Numbered from the stretch's first letter, positions 17,572-27,596 are shown. The stretch is DNA of 64,000 nucleotides from Streptomyces sp. NBC_00376 (GCF_036077095.1 NZ_CP107960.1:5580001-5644000), one strand, 5' to 3'. The notes: generated by a model from the sequence alone, not told the origin. Numbers and translations: made by a program.

Positions 17572-18513
17572 CTATCGCACCGAGAGCGCGCGGACGGTAC
17601 GGGACGGGCTGGGTCGGCCCAGTCGGTCGGCGAGCCACACGCTGGTGGCGGTGAGCGCGTCGAGATCGACCCCGGTTTCGATACCGAGGCCCTGGAGCAT
17701 CCACACGAGGTCCTCGGTGGCGAGGTTTCCGGTCGCGCTCTTCGCGTACGGGCAGCCGCCGAGGCCGCCCGCGGAGGCGTCCACCGTGGTCACCCCGTGC
17801 TGGAGCGCGGCGAGGGTGTTGGAGAGCGCCTGGCCGTACGTGTCGTGGAAGTGCACGCCGACGGTGTCGGTGCGTACCCCTTCCTCGTTCAGCTCCGAGA
17901 GCAGGGTCTGAACGTGGCCGGGCGTGGCGACGCCGATGGTGTCGCCGAGGGAGAGCTCGTCGCAGCCGAGGTCCATCAGCGCCTTGGCGACCCGGACGAC
18001 CTGGTGGACGGGGACGGGCCCCTCCCACGGGTCGCCGAAGCACATCGACAGGTAGCCGCGCACGTGCACCTTGTCGGCCTTGGCGCGGGCGACGACCGGC
18101 TCGAACATGGCGAGCGACTCGTCGACGGTGCGGTTGAGATTGCGGGCGGCGAACGTCTCGGTCGCCGAGCCGAACACCGCGATCCGGCGGGCGCCGAGCG
18201 CCAGTGCCCGGTCCAGGCCGCGTTCGTTCGGGACCAGGACCGGCAGCGCGACGCCGTCGATGTCGGCCAGGCGGGGGAACAGGTCCTCGGCGTCGGCCAG
18301 TTGGGGCACCCACTTGGGGTGCACGAAGCTGGTCGCCTCGATGGTGGTCAGGCCCGACGCGGCCAGCCGGTGGATGAACTCCGCCTTCACCTCGGTCGGT
18401 ACGACGGCCTTCTCGTTCTGCAGCCCGTCGCGGGCACCGACCTCGTGGATGCGGACCCGGGCGGGCAGGTCCTGGGCCGGGACGGTCATGGGAAGGGTGC
18501 GTGGCGTCGTCAT
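17572..18513 (-). CDS. hmgL: Hydroxymethylglutaryl-CoA lyase
   Basis: A 313-residue TIM-barrel lyase cleaving HMG-CoA to acetoacetate and acetyl-CoA, the last step of leucine degradation. VRIHEVGARDGLQNEK opens the barrel with the catalytic Arg/Asp. TSFVHPKWVPQL is typical of the family, and GGLGGCPYA carries the catalytic loop cysteine. Its ATG overlaps the stop of the biotin-subunit gene (ATGA, 18510-18513). Length and motifs are complete. Confidence 0.96.
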   Translation of the reverse strand: MTTPRTLPMTVPAQDLPARVRIHEVGARDGLQNEKAVVPTEVKAEFIHRLAASGLTTIEATSFVHPKWVPQLADAEDLFPRLADIDGVALPVLVPNERGLDRALALGARRIAVFGSATETFAARNLNRTVDESLAMFEPVVARAKADKVHVRGYLSMCFGDPWEGPVPVHQVVRVAKALMDLGCDELSLGDTIGVATPGHVQTLLSELNEEGVRTDTVGVHFHDTYGQALSNTLAALQHGVTTVDASAGGLGGCPYAKSATGNLATEDLVWMLQGLGIETGVDLDALTATSVWLADRLGRPSPSRTVRALSVR

Positions 18514-20606
18514 GCTTCCTCCCCGGGAGCGACGAGGGCCTCTGTGGGGGCCACCACGGCCAGGATCTGGTCCATGGCGACCGTGGTGCCGGCGCTGACG
18601 TCCAGTTCGGTCACGGTCCCGGCGTGCGGGGCGGAGATGACGTGCTCCATCTTCATGGCCTCCACCACGAGCAGGCTCTGACCGGCCACGACCTCGTCAC
18701 CGACCGCCACCTTCACGACCGTCACGGTGCCCGGCATGGGCGCGGCGAGGGTGTCCGCCCCGGAACGGCCCGCGCCGGCCAGCGACGCCTCCACCGGGTC
18801 GTGATCCTGTACGTGCCAGCTGTCACCGTCCCGGCCGAGCCACACCCCGTCCGGGGAGGAGGCGTGGCTGAACGCGTGGGTGACACCGGCGAGTTCGAGG
18901 GTGAGGCGGGGCCCGGAGACCTCGACCAGCCTGGCCGTCTCCTTGCCGCCGGGCAGCGGGGCCAGCGGGCCGCAGGCCCCCGTCACGGGCTGCGGCGGCT
19001 CGGCGCCCTCCCCGACGTGGCCGAACGTCAGCTCCGTACCGGCCGGGCAGGAACGCAGCGAGACCTGCACCGGGTCGTGGCCCGGCAGCCGGAAGTCGAG
19101 CACCGTGCGGGCCGGGGTGCCGCCGAGGCGCCAGCCGCTCGCCACCGAGAACGGGTCCACCCAGCCGGCGGGGGCGTCGGCGGGGGAGGCGGCGGAGTGG
19201 CGCAGGAGTGCGGCTGCCGCGTACACCTCTTCGGGGACACCCTCCGGGACCAGGCCGGACGCCTCGCGCTCCACCAGACCCGTGTCCAGATCGCCCGCCG
19301 CCACCGCCGGATGGGCGAGCAGCCGGCGCAGGAATCCGGCGTTGGTCGGAACGCCGAGGATCACCGTGTCCGCGAGCGCCGCCCGCAGCCGGCGCAGGGC
19401 GGTGGGGCGGTCGGGGCCGTACGCGATGACCTTCGACAGCATCGGGTCGTACAGGCTGCCGACCTCGCCGCCCGTGCCGAGCCCGGAGTCCGTCCGCACG
19501 CCGTTGCCCTGCGGCTCGTGCAGCGTGAGGACCGTGCCGCCGGAGGGCAGGAAGCCGCGGGCCGGGTCCTCGGCGCAGATCCGGGCCTCGATGGCGTGGC
19601 CGGTGAGTGTGATGTCCTGCTGCCGGTAGGGGAGTTGCTCGCCTGCCGCGACCCTGAGCTGCCACTCCACCAGGTCCAGGCCGGTGATCAGCTCGGTGAC
19701 CGGGTGCTCGACCTGGAGGCGGGTGTTCATCTCCATGAAGTAGTACGAGGCGGGGTCGTTGCCCGGGACGATGAACTCCACCGTGCCCGCGCCGACGTAG
19801 CCGCAGGAGCGGGCTGCCTGGACGGCCGCCTCACCCATCGCCGCCCGGGTCTCCTCGTCGAGCAGGACGGAGGGCGCCTCCTCGATGATCTTCTGGTGGC
19901 GGCGCTGGAGCGAGCACTCGCGCTCGCCGAGGTGGACCACGTTGCCGTGGGCGTCGGCCAGCACCTGGATCTCGATGTGCCGGGGGCGGTCGATCCACCG
20001 CTCCACCAGCAGGGTGTCGTCGCCGAACGAGGACCGTGCCTCGCGCCGGGCGGCCGCGATCTCGTCCCCGAGCAGCGCCTCGTCGCGCACCAGCCGCATG
20101 CCCTTGCCGCCGCCGCCCGCCGAGGGCTTCAGCAGCACCGGCATCCCGATCCCGCCGGCCGCGTCGACCAGCTGGGCATCGGTGAGCCCGCTCCCGGACG
20201 AGCCGGGCACCACCGGGACCCCGGCCGCCGCGACCGTCTCCTTGGCCCGGATCTTGTCGCCCATCAGCGTGATCGCGGAGGCGGGCGGGCCGATGAAGAC
20301 CAGCCCCGCCTCGGCGCACGCCCGCGCGAAGCCCGCGTTCTCGGCGAGGAATCCGTATCCCGGGTGGACGGCCTGCGCGCCGGTGCGACGGGCCGCGTCC
20401 AGCAGCGCGGGCACGCTCAGATAGCTCATCGCGGCCGGGGCGGGCCCGATCCGTACCGCCGTGTCGGCCTCCCGGACGTGCCGGGCGTCCGCGTCCGCGT
20501 CGCTGAAGACGGCGACCGAGCGGACGCCCAGCTCGCGCAGCGTGCGGATGACACGTACCGCGATCTCGCCGCGGTTGGCGACCAGAACCGTGTCGAACAT
20601 CGTCAT
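18510..20606 (-). CDS. Methylcrotonyl-CoA carboxylase biotin-containing alpha subunit
   Basis: A 698-residue protein with an N-terminal biotin carboxylase domain (from FDTVLVANRGEIAVR; HPGYGFLAENAGFA; ATP-grasp core GGGGKGMRLV; MEMNTRLQVEHPVTE). A linker/BT domain follows, then a C-terminal biotinyl domain with the biotinylation site VEAMKMEHVI. GAGGAA precedes the ATG at 20606. The beta subunit gene ends 7 bp upstream and HMG-CoA lyase overlaps downstream, which specifies leucine breakdown rather than acetyl/propionyl-CoA carboxylation. Alternative: a geranyl- or propionyl-CoA-type carboxylase subunit. Confidence 0.92.
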   Translation of the reverse strand: MTMFDTVLVANRGEIAVRVIRTLRELGVRSVAVFSDADADARHVREADTAVRIGPAPAAMSYLSVPALLDAARRTGAQAVHPGYGFLAENAGFARACAEAGLVFIGPPASAITLMGDKIRAKETVAAAGVPVVPGSSGSGLTDAQLVDAAGGIGMPVLLKPSAGGGGKGMRLVRDEALLGDEIAAARREARSSFGDDTLLVERWIDRPRHIEIQVLADAHGNVVHLGERECSLQRRHQKIIEEAPSVLLDEETRAAMGEAAVQAARSCGYVGAGTVEFIVPGNDPASYYFMEMNTRLQVEHPVTELITGLDLVEWQLRVAAGEQLPYRQQDITLTGHAIEARICAEDPARGFLPSGGTVLTLHEPQGNGVRTDSGLGTGGEVGSLYDPMLSKVIAYGPDRPTALRRLRAALADTVILGVPTNAGFLRRLLAHPAVAAGDLDTGLVEREASGLVPEGVPEEVYAAAALLRHSAASPADAPAGWVDPFSVASGWRLGGTPARTVLDFRLPGHDPVQVSLRSCPAGTELTFGHVGEGAEPPQPVTGACGPLAPLPGGKETARLVEVSGPRLTLELAGVTHAFSHASSPDGVWLGRDGDSWHVQDHDPVEASLAGAGRSGADTLAAPMPGTVTVVKVAVGDEVVAGQSLLVVEAMKMEHVISAPHAGTVTELDVSAGTTVAMDQILAVVAPTEALVAPGEEA

Positions 20607-20613
20607 CTGTTCC

Positions 20614-22221
20614 TCACATCCGGAAGACGCCGAAGCCGGTTTCACCCAGCGGAGCGTTGGCACACGCGGTCAGGGCCAGCCCCAGCACCTGCCGGGTCTC
20701 CAGCGGGTCGATCACCCCGTCGTCCCAGAGCCTGGCCGTGGCGTAGTAGGCGTTGCCCTGGGTCTCGTACTGCTCGCGGATCGGGGCCTTGAAGGCCTCC
20801 TCGTCGGCCGCGCTCCAGTCGTCGCCCAACTGGTCGCGCTTGACCGTCGCGAGGACGGACGCGGCCTGCTCGCCGCCCATGACGGAGATCTTCGCGTTGG
20901 GCCACATCCACAGGAAGCGGGGGGAGTAGGCCCGGCCGCACATGGAGTAGTTGCCCGCCCCGTACGAACCGCCGACCACCACGGTCAGCTTCGGGACCCG
21001 GGTGCAGGCGACCGCCGTGACCATCTTGGCGCCGTGCTTGGCGATGCCGCCGGCCTCGTAGTCCCGGCCGACCATGAACCCGGAGATGTTCTGCAGGAAG
21101 ACCAGCGGGATGCCGCGCTGGTCGCACAGCTCGATGAAGTGGGCGCCCTTCTGGGCGGACTCGGAGAACAGGATGCCGTTGTTGGCGACGATCCCGACCG
21201 GGTGGCCGTGGATCCGGGCGAAGCCGGTGATCAGCGTCGTCCCGTACTCGGCCTTGAACTCGGCGAACCGCGAGCCGTCGACGACCCGGGCGATCACCTC
21301 GCGCACGTCGTACGGGGTGCGGGAGTCGACCGGGACGGCGCCGTACAGACCCGCGGGATCGACCTTCGGCTCCTCGACGGGCTGCACGGACCACGGCAGC
21401 GCGCCCCGGTCCGGCAGGGTGGCGACGATGTTCCGCACGATCCGCAGCGCGTGCGCGTCGTCCTCGGCGAGATGGTCGGTCACCCCCGACGTGCGGGAGT
21501 GCACCTCGCCGCCGCCCAGCTCCTCGGCCGTCACGACCTCGCCGGTCGCGGCCTTCACCAGCGGCGGGCCGCCCAGGAAGATCGTGCCCTGGTTGCGGAC
21601 GATCACGGCCTCGTCGCTCATCGCGGGGACGTACGCCCCGCCCGCCGTGCACGAGCCCAGCACCGCCGCGATCTGCGGAATGCCGGCCCCCGACATCCGG
21701 GCCTGGTTGTAGAAGATCCGCCCGAAGTGCTCCCGGTCTGGGAAGACCTCGTCCTGCATCGGCAGGAACGCGCCGCCCGAGTCGACGAGATACAGGCAGG
21801 GGAGACGGTTCTCCAGCGCCACTTCCTGGGCCCGCAGGTGCTTCTTCACCGTCATCGGGTAGTACGTGCCGCCCTTGACGGTCGCGTCATTGGCGACGAT
21901 CACACACTCCCGGCCGCTGACCCGGCCGATCCCGGCGATCACCCCGGCCGCCGGGGCGGCGCCCCCGTACAGCCCCTCGGCCGCCAGCGGGGCCAGCTCC
22001 AGGAACGGGGAACCCGGGTCGAGCAGGGTGTCCACCCGCTCCCTGGGCAGCAGCTTGCCGCGCGCCACATGCCGGGCGCGGGCCCTCTCACCCCCGCCGA
22101 GCCTGGCCGTGGCGAGCCGCTCACGCAGCTCGTCGGCGAGCGCGTGATGCGCCGCCTCGTTGGCCTTCCAGGCCTCGGAGGCGGGATCGGCCGCGCTCGC
22201 CAGCACCGGTGCCTGCTGCAT
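20614..22221 (-). CDS. Methylcrotonyl-CoA carboxylase carboxyltransferase (beta) subunit
   Basis: A 535-residue crotonase-fold carboxyltransferase transferring CO2 from biotin to 3-methylcrotonyl-CoA. The pattern [11 protein letters not shown], then [19 protein letters not shown] and the SRTSGVTDH region, is characteristic of MCC beta subunits. C-terminal [16 protein letters not shown] and [15 protein letters not shown] are also conserved. It heads the operon beta-alpha-hmgL-acdH. Upstream lie two copies of a 16-bp box also found before the TetR gene at 23675, suggesting repression relieved by an acyl-CoA intermediate. No methylglutaconyl-CoA hydratase gene is seen in the window. Confidence 0.94.
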   Translation of the reverse strand: MQQAPVLASAADPASEAWKANEAAHHALADELRERLATARLGGGERARARHVARGKLLPRERVDTLLDPGSPFLELAPLAAEGLYGGAAPAAGVIAGIGRVSGRECVIVANDATVKGGTYYPMTVKKHLRAQEVALENRLPCLYLVDSGGAFLPMQDEVFPDREHFGRIFYNQARMSGAGIPQIAAVLGSCTAGGAYVPAMSDEAVIVRNQGTIFLGGPPLVKAATGEVVTAEELGGGEVHSRTSGVTDHLAEDDAHALRIVRNIVATLPDRGALPWSVQPVEEPKVDPAGLYGAVPVDSRTPYDVREVIARVVDGSRFAEFKAEYGTTLITGFARIHGHPVGIVANNGILFSESAQKGAHFIELCDQRGIPLVFLQNISGFMVGRDYEAGGIAKHGAKMVTAVACTRVPKLTVVVGGSYGAGNYSMCGRAYSPRFLWMWPNAKISVMGGEQAASVLATVKRDQLGDDWSAADEEAFKAPIREQYETQGNAYYATARLWDDGVIDPLETRQVLGLALTACANAPLGETGFGVFRM

Positions 22222-22252
22222 CGTGTCGAGCCCCCTTGCCCGTACCGCAGTA

Positions 22253-22268
22253 GTTAGTGACCGTTAAC
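22253..22268. promoter_or_regulatory. TetR-type box 1 before the carboxylase operon
   Basis: GTTAGTGACCGTTAAC, an imperfect palindrome with the same arms as the boxes at 22281 and 23637. It lies about 32 bp before the carboxyltransferase start, where it could block initiation. Confidence 0.6.
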
Positions 22269-22280
22269 GTCCGACTTCAG

Positions 22281-22296
22281 GTTAACGAGCGCTAAC
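22281..22296. promoter_or_regulatory. TetR-type box 2 before the carboxylase operon
   Basis: GTTAACGAGCGCTAAC, matching the box before the TetR gene at 14 of 16 positions. The centre is 28 bp from box 1. It lies between the divergent carboxylase and DUF418 genes and could serve both. Confidence 0.75.
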
Positions 22297-22408
22297 AGCC
22301 TTGTCCAGGGCGGAATGCCGGGGCGGAATAATGGCTCGCGCCGCTCCCTGACTCGGGGCGGCGACGGTCGCGGACCGACGATGGCCTTCGGGGTGGGGGA
22401 AAAGGCGG

Positions 22409-23641
22409 ATGACGCAGCAGTCGCAGATACGGAAGCAGACGGTTCGGGGCGCGGGCGCGGGGGAGGGAGCGGCCGTTGGAGTGACCGGGGGGCCGCGCGT
22501 CCTCGAAGTGGACGCCCTGCGCGGGTTCGCGCTCGCCGGGATCCTGGTCGTGAATCTCCTGACGACCGCCGGACCTCCCGCCGCCAGGGGCGGCCTCGCG
22601 GCCGTGCACGCGGCGGACGGGGCGGTGGAATGGCTGGTCGTTCTCCTCGCGCAGTCGAAGTTCTACCTGCTCTTCTCGTTCCTCTTCGGATACAGCTTCA
22701 CCCTCCAGATGGACTCGGCCGAGCGCGCCGGCGCGCGCTTCGCGCCCCGGATGTCACGGCGGCTGGCCGGACTGTTCGTGCTCGGAATCGCGCACGCGGT
22801 GCTGCTGTACACCGGCGACATCCTCATGATCTACGCCCTGCTCGGGCTGGTCCTGCTGGCCGCCCGGAACGCCGGACCCGCCAAGGTCCGGCGGGCGGCG
22901 CTGTGGGTGTTCGGCGTCGCGGGCGGGTTCCTGCTGCTGATCGGGCTGGGCGCGGCCCTGTTCGACCCGGGCGACCTGGGCGAGTCCGCCACCGTGAAGG
23001 CCGAGCTGACCGCCGCGTACCGGGGCGGCTTCACCGAGGTCGTCGGCGCCAACATCCGGGCACTGCCCGAGACCCTGGCGGCCGTTCCGCTGATGGGCGG
23101 ATTCGTGGTCGCCGCCTTCCTCGTGGGGTTCGTGGCCGGACGGCGGCAGTGGCTCGGGGCGGCCGCGCTCGCCGACCGGGCGCGGCTGCGCCGCATCTGC
23201 CTGACGGGTCTCGCGGTCGGGGTCCCCGGGGCGGTCTTCTCCGCCGCGGCGCTCGTGGGACCGCTGCCGGAACGCTGGACGCTGCTGGGCCTGGCGGTCG
23301 GTATGGTGGCGGCCCCGGCGCTCTCGGCCGCGTACGCCACCGGGCTGCTGCTCTGGTTCACCACGCGGGGCGGTGCCGCGACGGCCGGGGTCCTCGCGCC
23401 CGCCGGGCGGATGGCGCTGACCAACTATCTGACCCAGTCGCTCGTCATGGCCCTGGTCTTCTCCGGGTACGGGCTCGGCCTGTACGGGCGTACGGGCGCC
23501 GCTGCGGCGGTCGGTGGGGCGCTGGTGCTGTACGCCTGCCAGCTCGCCCTGAGCGGGTGGCTGATGCGCCGGTACCGGCTCGGGCCGGTGGAGTGGCTGC
23601 TGCGTGCGGTGACGCTGTGGGCGCGGCCCGGCAGGAGTTAA
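22409..23641 (+). CDS. DUF418 polytopic membrane protein
   Basis: A 410-residue membrane protein of about 9-10 helices. The signature VDALRGFALAGILVVN opens the domain. FSFLFGYSFTLQM and the GRMALTNYLTQSLV region near the C terminus are typical of DUF418 (YeiB-like) proteins related to membrane acyltransferases. It is divergent from the leucine operon and followed by the TetR gene; its stop codon lies inside the TetR box at 23637. The substrate is unknown. Regulation with the leucine operon is inferred from the shared box. Confidence 0.88.
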   Translation: MTQQSQIRKQTVRGAGAGEGAAVGVTGGPRVLEVDALRGFALAGILVVNLLTTAGPPAARGGLAAVHAADGAVEWLVVLLAQSKFYLLFSFLFGYSFTLQMDSAERAGARFAPRMSRRLAGLFVLGIAHAVLLYTGDILMIYALLGLVLLAARNAGPAKVRRAALWVFGVAGGFLLLIGLGAALFDPGDLGESATVKAELTAAYRGGFTEVVGANIRALPETLAAVPLMGGFVVAAFLVGFVAGRRQWLGAAALADRARLRRICLTGLAVGVPGAVFSAAALVGPLPERWTLLGLAVGMVAAPALSAAYATGLLLWFTTRGGAATAGVLAPAGRMALTNYLTQSLVMALVFSGYGLGLYGRTGAAAAVGGALVLYACQLALSGWLMRRYRLGPVEWLLRAVTLWARPGRS

Positions 23642-23652
23642 CGTTCGCTAAC
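23637..23652. promoter_or_regulatory. TetR-type box 3 before the tetR gene
   Basis: GTTAACGTTCGCTAAC, a near-palindrome (arms GTTAACG/CGCTAAC) 22 bp before the TetR start and overlapping the stop codon of the DUF418 gene. It implies autoregulation. Confidence 0.75.
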
Positions 23653-23674
23653 CGGACTGTCTAGAATCGAATCC

Positions 23675-24280
23675 ATGACCACGAGGACGGACGCCCCCAC
23701 TCGCCGCGAGCAGATCCTCAAGGAGGCCGCCCGCCTCTTTGCCGAGCGCGGCTTCCACGGCGTCGGTGTCGACGAGATAGGTGCCGCCGTCGGCATCAGC
23801 GGTCCGGGGCTCTATCGCCACTTCCCCGGCAAGGACGCGATGCTCGCCGAGCTGCTGGTCGGCATCAGTGAGCGGCTGCTGGCGGGCGGGCAGCTGCGCG
23901 TGTCGGAGGACGCGGCGTGCGAGGACGGCTCCCCGCGGGCCCTGCTCGACGCGCTCATCGAGGGGCACATCGACTTCGCCCTCGACGACCGCCCCCTGAT
24001 CACCCTCCACGACCGCGAGCTGGACCGTCTCCGGGACGCCGACCGCAAGCGGGTCCGCCAGCTCCAGCGGCAGTACGTCGAGGTGTGGGTGGAGGTGGTC
24101 CGCGAGATGTATCCGGACCTGCCCGAGCACGAGGCCCGCGCCGCCGTTCACGCCGTCTTCGGCCTGCTGAACTCGACCCCGCACCTCGGCCGGCCCGGCG
24201 CCCAGCCGGACCGCGCGGACACGGCGGCACTGCTGCACCGGCTGGCCCGCGGGGCGTTCGAGGCGGCGGCCCGCGCGTAG
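23675..24280 (+). CDS. TetR-family regulator of the leucine-catabolic operon
   Basis: A 201-residue TetR protein. The DNA-binding domain covers about residues 8-55 (REQILKEAARLFAERGF, then VDEIGAAVGISGPGLYRHF), followed by a helical ligand domain. It has a 16-bp box before its own start and two before the divergent carboxylase operon. The ligand is probably an acyl-CoA of leucine breakdown, by analogy with other regulators of liu-type operons; that is inference. Helix-turn-helix and length are complete. Confidence 0.9.
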   Translation: MTTRTDAPTRREQILKEAARLFAERGFHGVGVDEIGAAVGISGPGLYRHFPGKDAMLAELLVGISERLLAGGQLRVSEDAACEDGSPRALLDALIEGHIDFALDDRPLITLHDRELDRLRDADRKRVRQLQRQYVEVWVEVVREMYPDLPEHEARAAVHAVFGLLNSTPHLGRPGAQPDRADTAALLHRLARGAFEAAARA

Positions 24281-24475
24281 GGCGGGTCGGCGGGTGTCCG
24301 GCGGGTGTGTCCGCGTTTTCCGCCCGGCCTTGAACATATGAATTAATGCGAAAGGGGTGAGGTGTCTCCTCATATTCCCTTTCATTTTCCTCGATGAGCG
24401 CCGTCGGACGCAGTTCCGCGGGGTCCGCAGGCTTATGGTTTGAGCTGTCTCACTCGCGCCTGATGGGGAATTTGA

Positions 24476-25945
24476 ATGAAAACATGTCAGGTTTCGATCG
24501 TTGTCCCATGTTTCAATGAGGACGAGATCATCGAGGTATTCCACCGTGCGTTGATCTCCGCCCTCGAACCGACTCGGCGGACCTTCGAGATCTGTTATGT
24601 CGACGATGGCAGCAGCGACCGGACCAGGCTCCGGATCGGTTCGCTCGCCACTGCGGACCGACGGGTCCGCTACACCTCCTTCAGCCGCAATTTCGGCAAG
24701 GAGGCCGCCATGCTCGCGGGACTGCGCATGTCCCGCGGTGACGCCGTCGTCCTCATGGACGCCGACCTCCAGCACCCGCCCGAACTGCTGCCCCGCATGC
24801 TGGAGCTGAGGCAGCGCGGCTACGACCAGGTCGTCGCGCGGCGCGACCGAGTGGGAGAAGGCGCCCTGCGCACCTTTCTCAGCGCCCTCTACTACCGGGC
24901 CATCGGCCGGTGCATGGACGTCGAGGTCGTCGACGGCGAGGGCGACTTCAGACTGCTGTCGCGCACCGCCGTGGACGCCGTGCTCGCGCTGCCCGAGACC
25001 AACCGGTTCTCCAAGGGGATCTTCTCCTGGATCGGCTTCGACACCGTCGGTTTCACCTACCGGAACGTCCAGCGCGCGGCGGGAACTTCGAAGTGGGGCG
25101 GCAGACGCCTGCTCAACTACGGGATCGACGGGCTGATCTCCTTCAACAGTCATCCGCTGCGCCTGGCCATCCACATCGGCCTCGCGCTCGCGCTGGCGGC
25201 ACTGGGATACGCCGTGTGGACCATCGTCGGCGTCGTGCTCCACGGTGTCGTCGTACCCGGCTACACCACCCTGCTGACCGCTGTCGTGGCGCTCGGCGGA
25301 ATCCAGCTCGCCACGCTCGGCGTCATCGGCGAATACGTGGGACGGATCTACTCCGAGTCGAAACGCCGCCCGCACTACCTGGTGCGGGAGACGAACGAAT
25401 CCCCGCACGCCCGCCCGGTCGATATTCCGGCAGAGGTGCGTCCGGGCCCGTCCGACCCCGAGGGCGGGAGACCGCCGGCGCGACGCACCGGGGCGACCGC
25501 GCTCGGGGCGCCGAGGAGGCGCACCCTGCGCCAGTTCATCGAATTCGGGTTGATCGGAATCATCAATACGGCGGTATATCTGGCGGTATACGCCTCGCTG
25601 AATGTATGGATTCCCTATCTGGCCGCACATGTCATCGGATATGCGGTCAGCGTCGTGGGATCATTCCTGCTCAACTCCTGCATCACCTGCCGCACGAAGC
25701 CGACCTGGCACGCCTTCGTCCGGTATCCCCTGTCGAGCGTCGTCAATCTCGTACTCACCGGAATTCTGCTCTACCTCGGCGTGAGCAGGCTGGGCATGGA
25801 CAAGAACATCGCCGCCGTGGCCGCAGGGATCCTCGCCACCCCCTTTTCGTTCCTGCTCGCCCGCTGGGCCATCGACTCCGGTGCCGCCCTCGCCCGGCAG
25901 GACTGCCGCCCGGCCGGGAGCAGTACCGGACACACCACACCGTGA
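24476..25945 (+). CDS. Fused GtrB-like glycosyltransferase and GtrA-like flippase
   Basis: A 489-residue two-function membrane protein. Residues 1-215 are a GT2 (DPM1/GtrB) domain: [12 protein letters not shown] at 43-45, DADLQHPPE with the DxD at 95-97, and [11 protein letters not shown]. Two transmembrane helices follow (about 225-290), then a hydrophilic linker. Residues 352-480 form a GtrA domain ([20 protein letters not shown], four helices). GtrB loads a sugar on polyprenyl phosphate and GtrA flips it; here both are one chain. GGGGAA precedes the ATG. Local G+C is lowered, with rare ATA/GTA codons around 25550-25650. The next gene may be the cognate transferase. Confidence 0.88.
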   Translation: MKTCQVSIVVPCFNEDEIIEVFHRALISALEPTRRTFEICYVDDGSSDRTRLRIGSLATADRRVRYTSFSRNFGKEAAMLAGLRMSRGDAVVLMDADLQHPPELLPRMLELRQRGYDQVVARRDRVGEGALRTFLSALYYRAIGRCMDVEVVDGEGDFRLLSRTAVDAVLALPETNRFSKGIFSWIGFDTVGFTYRNVQRAAGTSKWGGRRLLNYGIDGLISFNSHPLRLAIHIGLALALAALGYAVWTIVGVVLHGVVVPGYTTLLTAVVALGGIQLATLGVIGEYVGRIYSESKRRPHYLVRETNESPHARPVDIPAEVRPGPSDPEGGRPPARRTGATALGAPRRRTLRQFIEFGLIGIINTAVYLAVYASLNVWIPYLAAHVIGYAVSVVGSFLLNSCITCRTKPTWHAFVRYPLSSVVNLVLTGILLYLGVSRLGMDKNIAAVAAGILATPFSFLLARWAIDSGAALARQDCRPAGSSTGHTTP

Positions 25946-26006
25946 ACCCACGCCTGAACCTTCTGGCACGCAGGACGCGAGCAACGCACGAAGGGCACCA
26001 GTGCAC

Positions 26007-27521
26007 ATGACCACGAACACGTCGAAATCCGCCGGCACACAGGCGGAGGGCGGGAAATCCCCCAGGGCGGAACCCGGCTTGGGCCCCGCGCGGTGGTGGA
26101 CGGCGATCGGGACGTCGGGCCTCGCCCTGCTGCCGCTCGCCCTGCTCGGCGCGGCTTTCTGGATCGGCAGGCTGGTCCGCCCGGGAGGGGACGACTGGTG
26201 CTTTCTCCCGGTCGTACGGGACGAGGGCGCCTCTGGGATGATCGGGAAGTTCTTCCTCCACGACAACGGACGCATCGCCAACGCGTTGCTCGTCATCGGG
26301 TACGGAGCCTTCGGCGTCCCGGGCCACCAATGGTTCGCCCTGGTCAGCGGAGTGCTCATGCTGGGCATCCTCTGGGCGCTGGTCGCCTCCGTGCTCAAGA
26401 GGGCCGGGCTGACCGCGCCACGTGGGCTGGCGCTGCTGGTGGGCGCGACGACGGCGGCGCTCTTCTTCTTCGCGACGCCCAACCCGTACAAGGCGTTCTA
26501 CTGGCCCGCCTCCTCCGTGTCGCACACCGTCGCACCGGTGCTGGCCTGCGCCGCCGTGATCCCGCTGCTCCGGGCACGGACGCGGTGGGGACGCGCCTTC
26601 GCGCTGGGCGTCGCGTACCTGGCGGGGATCTTCATCGGCACCCTGTCGGAGGAGACGGCGATCGTCGCGGTCGTCGTGCTCGCCGCCGCCCTGCTGATGA
26701 GCCGGTGGGCGCTTCCCGGGGCCGGCCGGACCCGTACGCGTGTCTGGTGCGTGGTCGCGTTCGCCGGGGTCGCCGTCGGGACGGCCATCCTGTACCTGTC
26801 GCCCGGCGCACGCTTCCGGCGCGGACGGTTCGGCGCCGACAGCACCTCCATGTTCGGCCCTGAGGCGCTGACCGCGGCGCTGCGGTCGTTCGCACACGTC
26901 CTGGGAACGGTCTTCACGACCTGGCAGTACCTGGGAGCGGTCGCCGTCGGCGTGCTGCTGGGCCTGCTGGTGCGCGAAAGCGAGCGAGGAACGGATGTGC
27001 CGGACGGGTCCCTGCGCCGCAGGCCCCTCCGCCTGGTTCTCGTCGGATTCCTCGCCTTCCTGGTCTCCTGCTACCTCTGCGTCGTCGTCACCCGCCCCGT
27101 CTTCGGGGCGAGCGTGGGGACCGCGTCGCGTATCTGGGGCGACTTCCTTCTGCTGTACGTGCTGCTCCTGGTCGGCGCCGGCGCCCTGCTGGGCCGCTGG
27201 CTGCGGGGCCGCCGGTGGGGGATCCGTACGGCGACGGCGGGCGTCGCCGCCGTCATGTGCGCCGCGAGCTGCGTCGGCCTCGCCGTCCCGCTGTTCCGGC
27301 TGGAACGGCAGATGGACGTGCGTGCCCAGCGGTGGGACCGTCAGGACCGCGCGCTGAGGGAAGGGGCGGCGCGCGGCGCCCGGGTGCTCCCGTACACGCC
27401 GGTGTCGGTCAGCGGGATGCTGGAGCCCTTCGGCAACCACGGCCGACGGGCGTGGCCGGCGAAGTGCGTCGCCCAGTACTACCACCTGGAGAAGATCACG
27501 CACTCGACCCGGCTGCCCTGA
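26007..27521 (+). CDS. Polytopic membrane protein, possible GT-C transferase partner
   Basis: A 504-residue protein with about 10-12 predicted helices after a 30-residue cytoplasmic tail. The first extracytoplasmic loop carries an acidic patch (PGGDDWCF) and HDNGRIANALL, the place where GT-C glycosyltransferases hold catalytic acids. Following a GtrB-GtrA fusion by about 60 bp, it is a candidate for the specific transferase that moves sugar from polyprenyl phosphate to an envelope polymer, like Gtr(type)/GtrC. AAGGG at 25991 could also serve a GTG at 26001. The family call is tentative; no enzyme signature is certain. Confidence 0.65.
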   Translation: MTTNTSKSAGTQAEGGKSPRAEPGLGPARWWTAIGTSGLALLPLALLGAAFWIGRLVRPGGDDWCFLPVVRDEGASGMIGKFFLHDNGRIANALLVIGYGAFGVPGHQWFALVSGVLMLGILWALVASVLKRAGLTAPRGLALLVGATTAALFFFATPNPYKAFYWPASSVSHTVAPVLACAAVIPLLRARTRWGRAFALGVAYLAGIFIGTLSEETAIVAVVVLAAALLMSRWALPGAGRTRTRVWCVVAFAGVAVGTAILYLSPGARFRRGRFGADSTSMFGPEALTAALRSFAHVLGTVFTTWQYLGAVAVGVLLGLLVRESERGTDVPDGSLRRRPLRLVLVGFLAFLVSCYLCVVVTRPVFGASVGTASRIWGDFLLLYVLLLVGAGALLGRWLRGRRWGIRTATAGVAAVMCAASCVGLAVPLFRLERQMDVRAQRWDRQDRALREGAARGARVLPYTPVSVSGMLEPFGNHGRRAWPAKCVAQYYHLEKITHSTRLP

Positions 27522-27596
27522 CCGGCGGCCGGGTTCGATCCGTCCGTCGGGCAAGACACCCGGCACACTGCGCACACCTGACGGCACAATGGGTTC

